The notes: generated by a model from the letters alone, not told the origin. A stretch of 64,000 nucleotides of DNA from Stenotrophomonas sp. MYb238 (GCF_009496535.1 NZ_WIDL01000001.1:186001-250000), one strand, 5' to 3'. Positions 10,192-19,607 are shown, numbered from the stretch's first letter. Numbers and translations: made by a program.

Positions 10192-11967
10192 ATGAATCGA
10201 TCCGGACACGATGTGATGGCCTGCGCCTCCGGCCTGGACGCGCTGGACCTGTCGACCATGAAGACCATGCTGGACGCCTCGGTGGACAGCATCATGGTCA
10301 TCGACCGGTGCGGGATCATCCTGGCCTACAACCAGGCGGTGCTGCGCGACTTCGGCTACGCCGGCGAGGAGCTGCTCGGGCGCAACGTCTCCATGCTGAT
10401 GCCGCAGCCCTACCGCGGGCAGCACGACGGCTATCTGGACAACTACCTGCGCACCGGCGAACGCAAGATCATCGGCATCGGCCGCGAGGTCACCGGCCAG
10501 CGCAAGAACGGCTCGCAGTTCCCCCTGCACCTGAGCGTGGGCGAGTTCGGCTCCGGCGACGAACGCTACTTCTTCGGCATCTGCCACGACATCAGCGAGC
10601 ACCACGCGCTGGCCGAGCGCATCATGCACATGGCCACCTACGACGGCCTGACCGGCTGCATCAACCGCCAGCAGCTGGTGGCGCGGCTGGACCACGTCGC
10701 CCGCACCCGCGAACAGGCCGCGGTGCTGTTCATCGACCTGGACGAGTTCAAGGCGGTCAACGACAACCATGGCCACCACGTCGGCGACCGGCTGCTGGAG
10801 CAGGTGGTCGCGCGCCTGCGCGGCGAACTGGGCGACGGCGACCTGCTCGGCCGCATGGGCGGCGACGAGTTCATCGCCTGCCTGCTGCAGGGCGGCGGCA
10901 TGGCCCAGGCGCGGCGCACGGCCAGCGCGATGGTGCGTTCGCTGGAGGCGCCGTTCCAGATCCTGGACACCACCGTGATGGTCGGCGCCAGCATCGGCAT
11001 CAGCCTGTTCCCGGAACACGGCCGCAACGCCGAGGAGCTGATCAGCCACGCCGACCTGGCGATGTACCACATCAAGGAAAGCCGCACGCGGCACACCCCG
11101 GACGACAGCCAGAGCGAGGAATCGGCCCACGTCTACGTGTTCGACCATCGGCTGCGCGAACGCTCGGCCCATCGCCATGCCCTGCTCACCCGCCTGCGCC
11201 AGGCCATCGCCGGCGACGGGCTGGAGCTGTACTACCAGCCGCAGTTCAACCTGGCCACGCTGCGCCCATGCGGGCTGGAAGCGCTGCTGCGCTGGAACGA
11301 CGGCACGCACGGCATGGTCATGCCGGGCGACTTCATCCCGCTGGCCTACCGGCACGGGCTGATGCCGGCGCTCAACAACTGGGTGCTGCGCCGCGCCTGC
11401 AGCGACGCCAGCCGGCTCGTCGCCGCCGGGCTGCTCGACGTGCCGGTCGCGGTGAACGTCAGCGCGCATTCGATCAACGACCTGTACTTCATCCAGCGCG
11501 TGGCGGACGCGCTGCGCGACAGCGGCCTGCCGCCGCGCCTGCTGGAACTGGAGATCACCGAGGACATGGCGGTGGACTTCTCGCCGCAGGCGCTGCGCAA
11601 CATCGGCGCGCTGCGCGAGATGGGCGTGGCCCTGGTGATGGACGACTACGGGGTGGGCTTCTCCTCGCTGATCCACCTGCGCCGCCTGAACTTCAGCAAG
11701 CTCAAGCTGGACCGCTCCTTCATCATGGCGCTGCCGATGTCCGGCGAGGACGCCTCCATCGTGCGCACCACCCTGGCCCTGGGGCACGAACTGAACCTGC
11801 CCATCGTCGCCGAAGGCATCGAGACGCGGCAGCAGCTGGATTTCCTGGCCCAGCACGGCTGCCAGATGGGCCAGGGCTACTGGTACGCCTGGCCGATGCC
11901 GATGGAGGAATTGCAGGCCTGGCTGCCCGAGCACGCCGGCCGCGCGGAACCGGCGCCGGCCGCCTGA
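10192..11967 (+). CDS. PAS-GGDEF-EAL cyclic-di-GMP signalling protein
   Basis: A 591-residue cytoplasmic protein that could make or break cyclic di-GMP. A PAS domain (about 25-135, with FGYAGEELLGRNVSMLMP) precedes a GGDEF domain (about 145-300), whose active site is intact (GGDEF at 223-227, FIDLDEFKAVND at 180-191), and an EAL domain (about 320-580). The EAL domain keeps EALLRW, LELEITED, MDDYGVGFSSL, KLDRSF and AEGIET. Both catalytic motifs look functional; no RxxD inhibitory site is seen just before GGDEF. No transmembrane helices. The PAS type resembles FixL/NifL-like sensors, so a redox, oxygen or small-ligand input is possible. Stand-alone gene behind the receptor's terminator. Confidence 0.93.
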   Translation: MNRSGHDVMACASGLDALDLSTMKTMLDASVDSIMVIDRCGIILAYNQAVLRDFGYAGEELLGRNVSMLMPQPYRGQHDGYLDNYLRTGERKIIGIGREVTGQRKNGSQFPLHLSVGEFGSGDERYFFGICHDISEHHALAERIMHMATYDGLTGCINRQQLVARLDHVARTREQAAVLFIDLDEFKAVNDNHGHHVGDRLLEQVVARLRGELGDGDLLGRMGGDEFIACLLQGGGMAQARRTASAMVRSLEAPFQILDTTVMVGASIGISLFPEHGRNAEELISHADLAMYHIKESRTRHTPDDSQSEESAHVYVFDHRLRERSAHRHALLTRLRQAIAGDGLELYYQPQFNLATLRPCGLEALLRWNDGTHGMVMPGDFIPLAYRHGLMPALNNWVLRRACSDASRLVAAGLLDVPVAVNVSAHSINDLYFIQRVADALRDSGLPPRLLELEITEDMAVDFSPQALRNIGALREMGVALVMDDYGVGFSSLIHLRRLNFSKLKLDRSFIMALPMSGEDASIVRTTLALGHELNLPIVAEGIETRQQLDFLAQHGCQMGQGYWYAWPMPMEELQAWLPEHAGRAEPAPAA

Positions 11968-12081
11968 GCGGCCGCGCAACCCGAACGGAACACAACGGTC
12001 ATCCGATTGTCATCGTGGCGCGGTAGAGCCGCCGCCGCGTAGGCGCTACCGTGGCGCTCCTCCCCTTTCCGGAACCCCGCC

Positions 12082-13200
12082 ATGCTGCGTTCGCTGGCGC
12101 TGGCCGGCGCCTGCGTGATGCTGGCCGGCTTCGCTTTGTCCTCGCCGATGCCGCCGCTGTCGCTCGGCGCGCGGCTGGCCGCGCCCGGCGGCACCTCGCC
12201 GATGGTGCCCACCGCGCGCATCGACGCCCTGCTCGCGCACCTGCCGCACCGCCAGGGCACGGTGCCCGGCAGCGGCGGCGTGGCGCTGCACTGGGTCGCC
12301 TTCGATCCGGGCGACTACCGCCTGCGGTACCGCTATCTCGGCCAGGGCGAACGCCTCCCCGAGTTCTCGATGGAGGCGACCGCGCCGGGGGCGGACACCA
12401 CCCCGGCCACGCCGCGCGGCACCGTGATCCTGCTGCACGGCTGGATGATGGACGGCGGCTCGCTGCTGCCGTGGGCCTTAGAACTGGCGCAGCACGGCTA
12501 CCGCACCATCGCCCTGGACCTGCGCAACCACGGCCGCTCCGGCCAGGCGCCGTCCGGCTACGGCACGCGCGAAGGCGACGACGTCGCCGCCGCGCTGCGC
12601 GCGCTCGATGCCCGCGGCGAGGTCAGCGGACCGGTGCACCTGCTCGGCGTGTCCTACGGCGCGGCCACCGCCATCTTCGCCGCGCGCGACCTCGGCCCGC
12701 GGCTGCGCAGCGTGGTGGCGATGGAATCCTTCGACAATGCCGGCCGGGCGATCCGCGCGATGGTGCCGCACATGCTGTCGCGCCCGCCCGAACGCCTGGG
12801 CGACTACGTGGCGCTGCCGCTGGCGCGCTGGCAGTACGGCGGCAGCGGGCTGGACGAAGCCATCGCCGACGCCGACCGCAGGCTGGGCATCGACCTGGAC
12901 CGCGTGGATGTCGGCCGGGCGCTGGCGCAGGTGCCGGCCTGCGTCCTGCTGCTGCACGGCCGCGACGACGCGCACATCCCGGTCGCGCAGGGCCGCGCCC
13001 TGGCCGCCGCCGCGCCGCGCGCGCGTTACCTGGAGCTGGAGGGCGAAGACCACCTGACCCTGCCGCTGCGGCTGGATCGCCTGTCCGGCGTGGTCGACGA
13101 CTGGTTCGCACGCGCCGGCAACGACGGCGCTCCCTGCCCCAAGCCCGCCTCGCCCGCACCCGCGCGGGCGACCGCGGCGGCAACCCCGACGATGCCGTAG
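12082..13200 (+). CDS. Alpha/beta hydrolase, secreted or membrane-anchored
   Basis: A 372-residue alpha/beta-hydrolase-fold protein. The N-terminus (MLRSLALAGACVMLAGFALS) is a signal peptide or anchor. The fold begins with the oxyanion region LLHGWMMDGGS, followed by the nucleophile elbow GVSYGAA (Ser nucleophile), HGRDDAHIP (Asp) and GEDHLTL (His), a complete triad. Substrate unknown; esterase or lipase activity is typical. The last residues are low-complexity, and the TAG stop codon (13198-13200) belongs to the GTAG end of the adjacent REP pair, which suggests the native C-terminus was altered when the REP inserted. Confidence 0.88.
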   Translation: MLRSLALAGACVMLAGFALSSPMPPLSLGARLAAPGGTSPMVPTARIDALLAHLPHRQGTVPGSGGVALHWVAFDPGDYRLRYRYLGQGERLPEFSMEATAPGADTTPATPRGTVILLHGWMMDGGSLLPWALELAQHGYRTIALDLRNHGRSGQAPSGYGTREGDDVAAALRALDARGEVSGPVHLLGVSYGAATAIFAARDLGPRLRSVVAMESFDNAGRAIRAMVPHMLSRPPERLGDYVALPLARWQYGGSGLDEAIADADRRLGIDLDRVDVGRALAQVPACVLLLHGRDDAHIPVAQGRALAAAAPRARYLELEGEDHLTLPLRLDRLSGVVDDWFARAGNDGAPCPKPASPAPARATAAATPTMP

Positions 13201-13263
13201 GAGCGACTTCAGTCGCGAAGGGCATCACCGGGAAAGCTCCATCGCGACTGAAGTCGCTCCTAC
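13197..13263. repeat. REP pair (REPIN, GTAG family), copy 1
   Basis: Two inverted copies of GTAGGAGCGACTTCAGTCGC flank a short spacer (13197-13263). Each arm has the GTAG foot typical of REPs mobilised by RAYT (TnpA-REP) enzymes, as in the SMAG repeats of Stenotrophomonas. The left foot supplies the hydrolase stop codon. No RAYT gene is in the window. Confidence 0.95.
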
Positions 13264-13346
13264 AACGGGGTAGGCACCTGTGGCTGTGAAAGCGCCTGCG
13301 CACCTATCCCCCGAACACGCGACCGCTGCAGCAATCCTGCGATGCC

Positions 13347-13413
13347 GTAGGAGCGACTTCAGTCGCGAAAGGCTCTACCGGTAAAGCCCCATCGCGACTG
13401 AAGTCGCTCCTAC
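13347..13413. repeat. REP pair (REPIN, GTAG family), copy 2
   Basis: The same structure as copy 1, with identical arm sequences and a different spacer. It is preceded by the same GATGCC as copy 1, 150 bases earlier. The right foot supplies the stop codon of the minus-strand RarD gene. The two REPINs lie between convergent genes. Confidence 0.95.
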
Positions 13414-14330
13414 GGTGCGGACGCCGGCGGCCGTGAGCGCGCCCGCGCCGCGGCACGCACACCGGCGGCGGCGAACACCGCCAGTCCGGCCCAGATCAGG
13501 CCGAAACCGACCAGCTGCGCGGGCGCGAAGGGCTCGCGCAGGACCAGCACGCCGATCAGGAACTGCAGCGTCGGGCCGATGTACTGCAGCAGCCCGACCA
13601 CCGACAGCGGGATGCGGCGCACGCCGTAGGCGAAGGCGATCAGCGGCACCGCGCTGACCACGCCGGCCAGCACCAGCAGCGCGTCGTTGCCCCAGCCCCA
13701 GCCGGACACGAAACCGCCGCCGTGGCCGTTCTCGGCCCACAGCGCATAGGCCAGCGCCGGCGCCACCATGAACAGGCTTTCCACGCCGAGCCCGGTCACC
13801 GACTCGACCACCACCAGCTTGCGGATCAGGCCGTACAGGCCGAAGGTGATCGACAGCCCGATCGCGATCCACGGCGCGCGCCCGCTCTGCCAGGTCAGCC
13901 AGGCCACGCCCAGCGCCGCCAGCGCCACCGCCAGCCACTGCAGCCGGCCCAGGCGCTCGCCCAGCACCGCCACGCCCAGCACCACGCTCAGCAGCGGGTT
14001 GATGAAATAGCCCAGGCTGGTCTCGACCACGTGGCCGGCGTTCACCGCCCAGATGTACAGGCTCCAGTTGGCGCCGATCAGCAGGCTCGACAGTCCCAGC
14101 AGCCAGAACCGCCGCGGCGTGGCCCAGACCTCGCCCAGCCAGCCCCAGCCGCGCAGCAGCGCCAGCCCGCCGATCAGCAGCACCGCGCTCCAGACGATGC
14201 GGTGGGCGATGATCAGGAACGACGGCACCTCGATCAGCAGCCGCCAGTACAGCGGGAACAGGCCCCAGATGACGAAGGCCAGCGTGGTGGCCAGCAGGCC
14301 GTTGCGGTGCTCGTGGGCGGGCGTCGTCAT
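13410..14330 (-). CDS. rarD: RarD-type EamA/DMT permease
   Basis: A 306-residue inner-membrane protein with about ten hydrophobic helices and the RarD hallmarks: an N-terminal segment like VIWGLFPLYWRLL, then ANWSLYIWAVNAGHVVETSLGYFINPLL, and YIGPTLQFLIGVLVLREPF near the end. RarD (chloramphenicol-sensitive protein family) is a drug/metabolite transporter subfamily of unknown substrate. The start (14328-14330) overlaps the upstream EamA gene's stop as ATGA, so the two are translationally coupled. The TAG stop (13410-13412) comes from REPIN copy 2. The C-terminal tail (RARSRPPASAP) is atypical. Confidence 0.92.
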   Translation of the reverse strand: MTTPAHEHRNGLLATTLAFVIWGLFPLYWRLLIEVPSFLIIAHRIVWSAVLLIGGLALLRGWGWLGEVWATPRRFWLLGLSSLLIGANWSLYIWAVNAGHVVETSLGYFINPLLSVVLGVAVLGERLGRLQWLAVALAALGVAWLTWQSGRAPWIAIGLSITFGLYGLIRKLVVVESVTGLGVESLFMVAPALAYALWAENGHGGGFVSGWGWGNDALLVLAGVVSAVPLIAFAYGVRRIPLSVVGLLQYIGPTLQFLIGVLVLREPFAPAQLVGFGLIWAGLAVFAAAGVRAAARARSRPPASAP

Positions 14331-15226
14331 GCGCGGCGCATCCGGGCCAGGGTGATGACCACGACGCCGGCCAGGATCACCGCCATCGCGCCGATGTCGG
14401 CGGCACTGAAACGCTCGTGCGCGATCCACGCGCCCAGCGCCACCGCGATCACCGGGTTGACGTAGGCGTAGCTGCTGGCCAGCACCGGGCGCACGTTGTG
14501 CAGCAGCCACACGTAGGCGGTGAAGGCGACGATGGAGCCGAACACGCACAGGTAGGCCACCGCCAGCACGCCCTGCGCCGGCGGCGGCGCGGTCATGCGC
14601 TCGCCGCACGCCAGGCCGGTTGCCACCAGCAACGCGCCGCCGCACAGCATCTGCCCGGCGGCGGCCATGAACGGCGATGGCAGGTCGCGGCCGCGCGACC
14701 AGATCGAACCGGCGGCCCAGCCGACCGGCGCGATCAGCAGGAACACCAGGCCCTTCGGCGTCGCAGTCAGGCTGCTGCCGGCGTTGAGCCACAGCACGCC
14801 GGCGAACCCGACCGCGATGCCCAGCCATTCGCCGGCGGTCACGCGCCCGCCGCGGAACGCGGAGAACAACGCCATCCACAGCGGCACCGAGGCCACCGCC
14901 ACCGCGGCCAGGCCGGAAGACACGTCGCGCTCGGCCAGCACCACCATGCCGTTGCCGAGCAGCAACAGGCACAGCCCCATCACCGCCAGCGTCGGCCACT
15001 GCGCGCGCGTCGGCGCCGGCACGCCGCGCCAGCGCAGCAGCGCGTAGAGCACGCCGCCGGCGACGACGAAGCGGGTGCCGGAGATCACCGACAGCGGCGG
15101 CATGCCGCCTTCCAGCGCCAGGTGGATGCCGAGGTAGGTCGAGCCCCAGACCACGTACACGAGGAACAGGGCCAGTACGACCAGGCCGCTCCGTGGAGCA
15201 GCCGACGTGGTGGGGGGCGCAGACAT
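14327..15226 (-). CDS. EamA/RhaT-family DMT permease
   Basis: A 299-residue ten-helix protein with two EamA repeats (about residues 15-145 and 160-295). The first begins FLVYVVWGSTYLGIHLALEG; the second contains GSIVAFTAYVWLL and SSYAYVNPVIAVALGAWI, the usual end of YedA/RhaT-like exporters. The start MSAPPTTSAAP at 15226 was preferred to a much longer frame, whose extra N-terminal residues look non-coding. First gene of a two-gene operon with rarD. Probably an amino-acid or metabolite exporter; substrate not predictable. Confidence 0.9.
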   Translation of the reverse strand: MSAPPTTSAAPRSGLVVLALFLVYVVWGSTYLGIHLALEGGMPPLSVISGTRFVVAGGVLYALLRWRGVPAPTRAQWPTLAVMGLCLLLLGNGMVVLAERDVSSGLAAVAVASVPLWMALFSAFRGGRVTAGEWLGIAVGFAGVLWLNAGSSLTATPKGLVFLLIAPVGWAAGSIWSRGRDLPSPFMAAAGQMLCGGALLVATGLACGERMTAPPPAQGVLAVAYLCVFGSIVAFTAYVWLLHNVRPVLASSYAYVNPVIAVALGAWIAHERFSAADIGAMAVILAGVVVITLARMRRA

Positions 15227-15398
15227 GGGGCAGGTACCGCCATCCGGGGGAACGCGGATTCTAGGGCACGGCGGCGTGGCGATCAGCCCGAAAAACGGCA
15301 TGCTGTATCCGCCCGGGCCACGCCTGCCGGCGCCGCCGCCCCGGCGGTACCGGCAGGCGCGCAGGGCGCCCGGTTTCCACGCGAGGACATCACCCGGC

Positions 15399-16706
15399 AT
15401 GCACACTTCCGGCAACGCGCTGCGGCGCTCGGTCTCCAACACCCTCAAGGGCTCGGCCGGCAACCTGGTCGAGTGGTACGACGTCTACGTCTACTCGGTG
15501 TTCGCGGTCTATTTCGAATCGCGCTTCTTCTCGGCCGCCGACAGGAACTCCACGCTGTACGTGTGGGCGATCTTCGCCGCCACCTTCCTGATGCGGCCGA
15601 TCGGGGCGTGGTACTTCGGCCGCTTCGCCGACCGCTACGGGCGCCGCCTGGCGCTGACCGTCTCGGTGACGATGATGGCCGGCTGCTCGTTCCTGGTCGC
15701 GGTCACCCCCACCGCCGGCAGCATCGGCATCTGGGCGGCGCTGATCCTGCTGCTGGCGCGCCTGCTGCAGGGCTTCGCCACCGGCGGCGAATACGGCACC
15801 AGCGCCACCTACATGTCCGAGGCCGCCCTGCCCGGCCGCCGCGGCTTCCTGTCCTCCTTCCACTACGTCACCCTGGTCGGCGGCCACGTGCTGGCGCAGC
15901 TGACGCTGCTGGTCATGCTCGTGTTCTGGGACGCGCCGCGGATCTCCGAATGGGGCTGGCGCATCGCCTTCGCCCTGGGCGGGGTGGCGGCGATCGTGGT
16001 GTTCTGGCTGCGCCGGTCCATGGACGAGTCGCTGGAAGCGTCCTCCATCGCCGCCGCGCGCGAAGGCGGGGCGCGCGCCTCCGGCTCGATGCGCGAACTG
16101 TTCGTGCACCAGTGGCGGCCGCTGCTGCTGTGCTTCCTGGTGACCGCCGGCGGCACCGTGGCCTTCTACACGTATTCGGTGAACGGCCCGAAGATGATCC
16201 AGAGCGCCTTCGCCGGCGACGACCCGATGACCGGCACCCTGATCAACCTCGGCGTGCTCTCCTTCCTGATGGCGCTGCAGCCGCTCGGCGGCTGGCTGTC
16301 GGACATCGTCGGCCGCCAGCGCCTGCTGGTGTTCTTCGGCGCCGGCGGCGTGCTCTACACCTGGTATCTGGTGACCCGGCTGCCGCAGCAGCACGACGCG
16401 CTGGCGGCGTTCGCGACGCTGGCCGTGGGCTTCGTCATCCTCACCGGCTACACCTCGATCAACGCGGTGGTGAAGGCCGAACTGTTCCCCACCCACGTGC
16501 GCGCGCTCGGCGTGGGCTTCGGCTACGCGCTGGCCAACTCGCTGTTCGGCGGCACCGCGCCGCTGCTGTACCAGGGCGCGCTGCGCACCGGCCACGTCGG
16601 GGCGTTCGCGCTCTACGTCACCGCGGTGATCGCGGTGTCGCTGGTGGTCTACCTGTTCTTCCTGGAGAACAAGGGGCCGAACTGGCTGGACGGCACGCGG
16701 AAGTAG
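15399..16706 (+). CDS. MFS transporter, metabolite:H+ symporter (KgtP-like)
   Basis: A 435-residue, twelve-helix major facilitator of the MHS family, closest in memory to the alpha-ketoglutarate permease KgtP. The shared blocks include GNLVEWYDVYVYSV, FLMRPIGAWYFGRFADRYGRR, GEYGTSATYMSE, GFLSSFHYVTLVGG and EWGWRIAFALGG. It would import 2-oxoglutarate or a related dicarboxylate with protons. The ATG at 15399 was chosen by alignment of the family N-terminus; the upstream frame is non-coding. It is divergent from the EamA gene. Confidence 0.9.
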   Translation: MHTSGNALRRSVSNTLKGSAGNLVEWYDVYVYSVFAVYFESRFFSAADRNSTLYVWAIFAATFLMRPIGAWYFGRFADRYGRRLALTVSVTMMAGCSFLVAVTPTAGSIGIWAALILLLARLLQGFATGGEYGTSATYMSEAALPGRRGFLSSFHYVTLVGGHVLAQLTLLVMLVFWDAPRISEWGWRIAFALGGVAAIVVFWLRRSMDESLEASSIAAAREGGARASGSMRELFVHQWRPLLLCFLVTAGGTVAFYTYSVNGPKMIQSAFAGDDPMTGTLINLGVLSFLMALQPLGGWLSDIVGRQRLLVFFGAGGVLYTWYLVTRLPQQHDALAAFATLAVGFVILTGYTSINAVVKAELFPTHVRALGVGFGYALANSLFGGTAPLLYQGALRTGHVGAFALYVTAVIAVSLVVYLFFLENKGPNWLDGTRK

Positions 16707-16729
16707 TCCGCGGGCGCGCCCCGGCGCGG

Positions 16730-18400
16730 TCAGCGGCGCGCGGCGTCGCTGGCCCCGCGCGCGGCCTCGAACTCCGCGCCCTTGTCCCATGCCGGCCAGC
16801 GCCGGCTGTTGGCCAGTTCCAGGCCCAGGTCGTAGACCAGCAGCGTGTCGGCGGCCAGGCCGCGCGCGTCCCACTGCGGCGACCATGCGTCGCAGGCCTG
16901 GTGGTAGCAGCGGGCGAAGTAGGCATCGCGCAGCGCGCGACCGGCAGCGACGCCGCCGTCGCGCTTGTCCAGGCCCGCGCCGACGGTGATCGCCGGCACG
17001 CCCTTGCGCGCGAAGGCGAAATGGTCGGCGCGATAGAAGAAGCCGGCTTCCAGGTTCGGGTCCGGCGACCAGCGCCGGCCGCGCGCCCGGGCGACGCGGT
17101 CCACGTCCGCTTCCAGCGAGACGCGGCCCTTGCCCCAGGTGGCAATGTCGGCGGTCTCGCCGTCCGGGCTGAACATCTCGATGTTCAGCACCGCGACGGT
17201 GGTCTCCAGCGGCGCCAGCGGATGCTCGGCATAGTAGCTGGCGCCCAGCAGGCCCTTCTCCTCGGCGGTCAGCGCCAGGAAATACAGCGTGCGCTGCGGG
17301 CGCGGGCCGGCGGCGAACACCCGCGCCAGCTCCAGCACCGAGGCCACGCCAGTGGCGTTGTCGATGGCGCCATGGCGCACGGTGTCGCCGTTGGCGTCGG
17401 GCTGGCCGATGCCGAACGCGTCCCAGTGCGCGGAGAAGATCACCGATTCGTCCGGATGCGCGGCGCCGTCCAGTTTCGCCACCACGTTGCGGGTCACCAC
17501 CGGCTCGCGCTTGATCCAGAAGCTGGCCGACAGGCGGGCATCGCCCAGCGGCACCGGGCGGAAATCCGCGCGCATCGCCTTGCGCTTCTCCGCCTCGAAA
17601 TCCAGCCCGGCGGCGGCGAAGATGCGTTCGGCCAGCGCCCGCTGCATCCAGCCGCGCAGCGGCGTGTGCAGCGCGCGCGCGTCGTCCTCGCTGCGCTGGA
17701 TGTCGAACAGCGGCGAGGTGCCGGAGGCCTTCACCGTCGCCCACGGGTAGGCCGCCGGTGCGGTCTCGTGCACGATCAGCACGCCATCGGCGCCGCGCCG
17801 CGCGGCTTCCTCGAACTTGTAGGTCCAGCGGCCGTAGTAGGTCACCGCCTTGCCGTCGAACGCGCCGGGCGCGTCGGCCTCGAAGTCGGCGTCGTTGATC
17901 AGCACCACGGCGATCTTGCCGGCCAGGTCCACGCCCTTGTAGTCGTCCCAGTGCCGTTCCGGCGCGTCGATGCCATAGCCGACGAACACCAGCGGCAGGT
18001 CCTGCCTGTCGACCACGTCCTGCGGACTCAGGCTCTGCAGGGTCACGTCCTGCCCGTTGACCAGCCGCGTGCGCTGCTCGCCCAGCTGCAGCCAGGCCTC
18101 GACCTCGCCGTCCACCTGCGCGCGCACCAGCGGCACCTCCTGCACCCAGCTGCCGTCGGTGCCGCCGGGCTGCAGTCCGGCCTTGCGGAACTGCTCGACC
18201 AGGTAGTCGACGGTGCGCTGCTCGCCGGCGGTGGCCGGCGCGCGGCCCTCAAATTCGTCCGAGGCCAGCACGCGCACGTGCCGCGACAGCGCGTCCGGAT
18301 CGATGCCGCCGCCGGGCAGGTCGTTGGCCGCGCTGGCGATGCCGCCGACGAACAGACAGGACGACAACAACAGCATGCGCATCGGGTTCAAGGCGGGCAC
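16730..18400 (-). CDS. Secreted M28-family metallopeptidase
   Basis: A 556-residue periplasmic or secreted zinc aminopeptidase-type protein. It has a signal peptide ending GGIASAA (about residue 25), a protease-associated (PA) domain in the middle (about 140-260), and an M28 catalytic domain with SAHWDAFG (first zinc His and Asp), the bridging Asp in GAIDNATGVAS, the catalytic Glu pair in LTAEEKGLLGA, a metal Asp/Glu in IEMFSPDGE, and the final metal His in CYHQACD. All family zinc ligands appear present. The start could also be the second Met (MRMLLLSS), 18 bases later. It is convergent with the MFS gene, 23 bases apart. Confidence 0.93.
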   Translation of the reverse strand: MPALNPMRMLLLSSCLFVGGIASAANDLPGGGIDPDALSRHVRVLASDEFEGRAPATAGEQRTVDYLVEQFRKAGLQPGGTDGSWVQEVPLVRAQVDGEVEAWLQLGEQRTRLVNGQDVTLQSLSPQDVVDRQDLPLVFVGYGIDAPERHWDDYKGVDLAGKIAVVLINDADFEADAPGAFDGKAVTYYGRWTYKFEEAARRGADGVLIVHETAPAAYPWATVKASGTSPLFDIQRSEDDARALHTPLRGWMQRALAERIFAAAGLDFEAEKRKAMRADFRPVPLGDARLSASFWIKREPVVTRNVVAKLDGAAHPDESVIFSAHWDAFGIGQPDANGDTVRHGAIDNATGVASVLELARVFAAGPRPQRTLYFLALTAEEKGLLGASYYAEHPLAPLETTVAVLNIEMFSPDGETADIATWGKGRVSLEADVDRVARARGRRWSPDPNLEAGFFYRADHFAFARKGVPAITVGAGLDKRDGGVAAGRALRDAYFARCYHQACDAWSPQWDARGLAADTLLVYDLGLELANSRRWPAWDKGAEFEAARGASDAARR

Positions 18401-18429
18401 CGGGACGACGAAAGACGGCGAATATTACC

Positions 18430-18499
18430 GTGCAGGAGCGGCTGCGGTCGCGTTGAGGTTTTGCCGGTGAGGCCTTTTCGCGGCTGAAGCCGCTCCTAC
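18430..18499. repeat. REP pair, partly degenerate left arm
   Basis: The right arm is GCGGCTGAAGCCGCTCCTAC, variant form of the same family; the left arm (GTGCAGGAGCGGCTGCGG) has mutated. The right foot provides the stop codon of the metallo-beta-lactamase-fold gene at 18496-18498. Confidence 0.85.
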
Positions 18500-19437
18500 G
18501 CCGGTCGGGCGCGGTCGCTGTCCAGCCAGCACTCCAGGCCCTGCGCGTTGAGTTCGATGTCCATGCCGAGCACGCGCAGCACGCCGGCGTCGTCGAGCCG
18601 GCAGCCGTGCGCGCGGGCGCGCTCCAGATACAGTTCGCCCAGCGCCGCCACCAGCGCGCGGTGGCGGTCGGCGCGTCCGTCGCAGGCGCGGGCGATGGCG
18701 GTCATCGCGTCGATCTGCGCGTGCAGGTCGGCGGCCAGGCGCGGCGTGTCCTGCACGCGGCCGTAGTGGGTCAGGTACATCGCCTCCGGCGACTGCGCCA
18801 TCAGGCGCTGGATCGAGGCGTGCAGCGCGTCCGGCTCGAACTGCACCGGCGAGGTGGTGGGCACGACGAAGGCGCCCAGCGCGCTGTCCAGTTCGCGGTA
18901 GGACAGGCCGAAAGTGTCGCCGGTGAACCAGCTGCCGCTGGCCGCATCCCATACGCACAGGTGGTGGCGGGCGTGGCCGGGCGTGTCGATGCACAGCAGT
19001 TCGCGCCCGCCCAGCGACAGCCGGTGGCCATCCCCGGCCACCACCACGCGTTCGGCGGCTACCGGCACGATGTCGCCATAGCTGCGCGCCATTTCCTCTT
19101 CGCCGTAGACCGCGGTGGCGCCGGCGACCAGCCGCGCCGGGTCGATCATGTGCGGCGCGCCGCGCGGGTGGACCAGCAGCCGCGCGTTGGGCAGCCGCTG
19201 CATCAGCGCGCCGGCGCCGCCGGCGTGGTCCAGGTGCACGTGGGTCAGGATCAGCCAGTCGATGGCGTCGACGCCGAGCCCCGCGGACTCGACCGCGGCC
19301 AGCAGGCGCGGCAGCGCATGGCTGGTGCCGCAGTCGATGAAGGCGCCGCGGCCACCGCTCGCCAGCAGGTAGGCGGCATCGAAATGGTCGCGCTGGAAAG
19401 CGGTATCGATGACGTGGATGGCGTGCTCGGCGCTCAT
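18496..19437 (-). CDS. Metallo-beta-lactamase-fold hydrolase
   Basis: A 313-residue protein with the MBL-fold metal site: THVHLDHAGG (about 61-70), a further His in DTPGHARHHL, Asp in FTGDTFG and a C-terminal His (YLTHYGR). The N-terminal half resembles glyoxalase II/RNase Z-like hydrolases, and about 90 residues at the C-terminus form an extra helical region. No signal peptide, so cytoplasmic. Activity unknown. The start MSAEHAIHV was chosen; a frame extending 18 codons upstream has no ribosome-binding site. The TAG stop belongs to a REP end. Confidence 0.88.
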   Translation of the reverse strand: MSAEHAIHVIDTAFQRDHFDAAYLLASGGRGAFIDCGTSHALPRLLAAVESAGLGVDAIDWLILTHVHLDHAGGAGALMQRLPNARLLVHPRGAPHMIDPARLVAGATAVYGEEEMARSYGDIVPVAAERVVVAGDGHRLSLGGRELLCIDTPGHARHHLCVWDAASGSWFTGDTFGLSYRELDSALGAFVVPTTSPVQFEPDALHASIQRLMAQSPEAMYLTHYGRVQDTPRLAADLHAQIDAMTAIARACDGRADRHRALVAALGELYLERARAHGCRLDDAGVLRVLGMDIELNAQGLECWLDSDRARPA

Positions 19438-19522
19438 GCGGTGGCTCCCGTGATCCAGCCCGATGCTGTCACCGGCGCCGCAGCGCGGCAATACGGCTTT
19501 CGTCGGGGCTGCATGCGCGCAT

Positions 19523-19591
19523 GTAGGAGCGGCTTCAGCCGCGATGGAGACTTCGCAGGGAAAGCCCGTTCGCGGCTGAAGCCGCTCCTAC
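19523..19591. repeat. REP pair (REPIN, GTAG family)
   Basis: Inverted arms GTAGGAGCGGCTTCAGCCGC and its complement with a spacer of about 29 bases, in the gap between the MBL gene and a small membrane-protein gene. A GCTCCTA sequence just beyond it overlaps the stop codon of that small gene (19608-19610) and may be a partial REP end. Confidence 0.93.
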
Positions 19592-19607
19592 GCGAAGGCG
19601 TGCGCTC

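Noticed and set aside
13197-13413. REP pairs read as rho-independent terminators
   Set aside because: They are long palindromes between convergent genes, but lack T-runs and recur as identical copies elsewhere; they may help end transcripts, but they are REPINs.
14417-18487. A 1356-residue plus-strand open frame
   Set aside because: It runs antisense over the EamA, RarD and M28 genes and out of frame over the MFS gene; composition is Arg/Ala/Gly/His-rich without domains.
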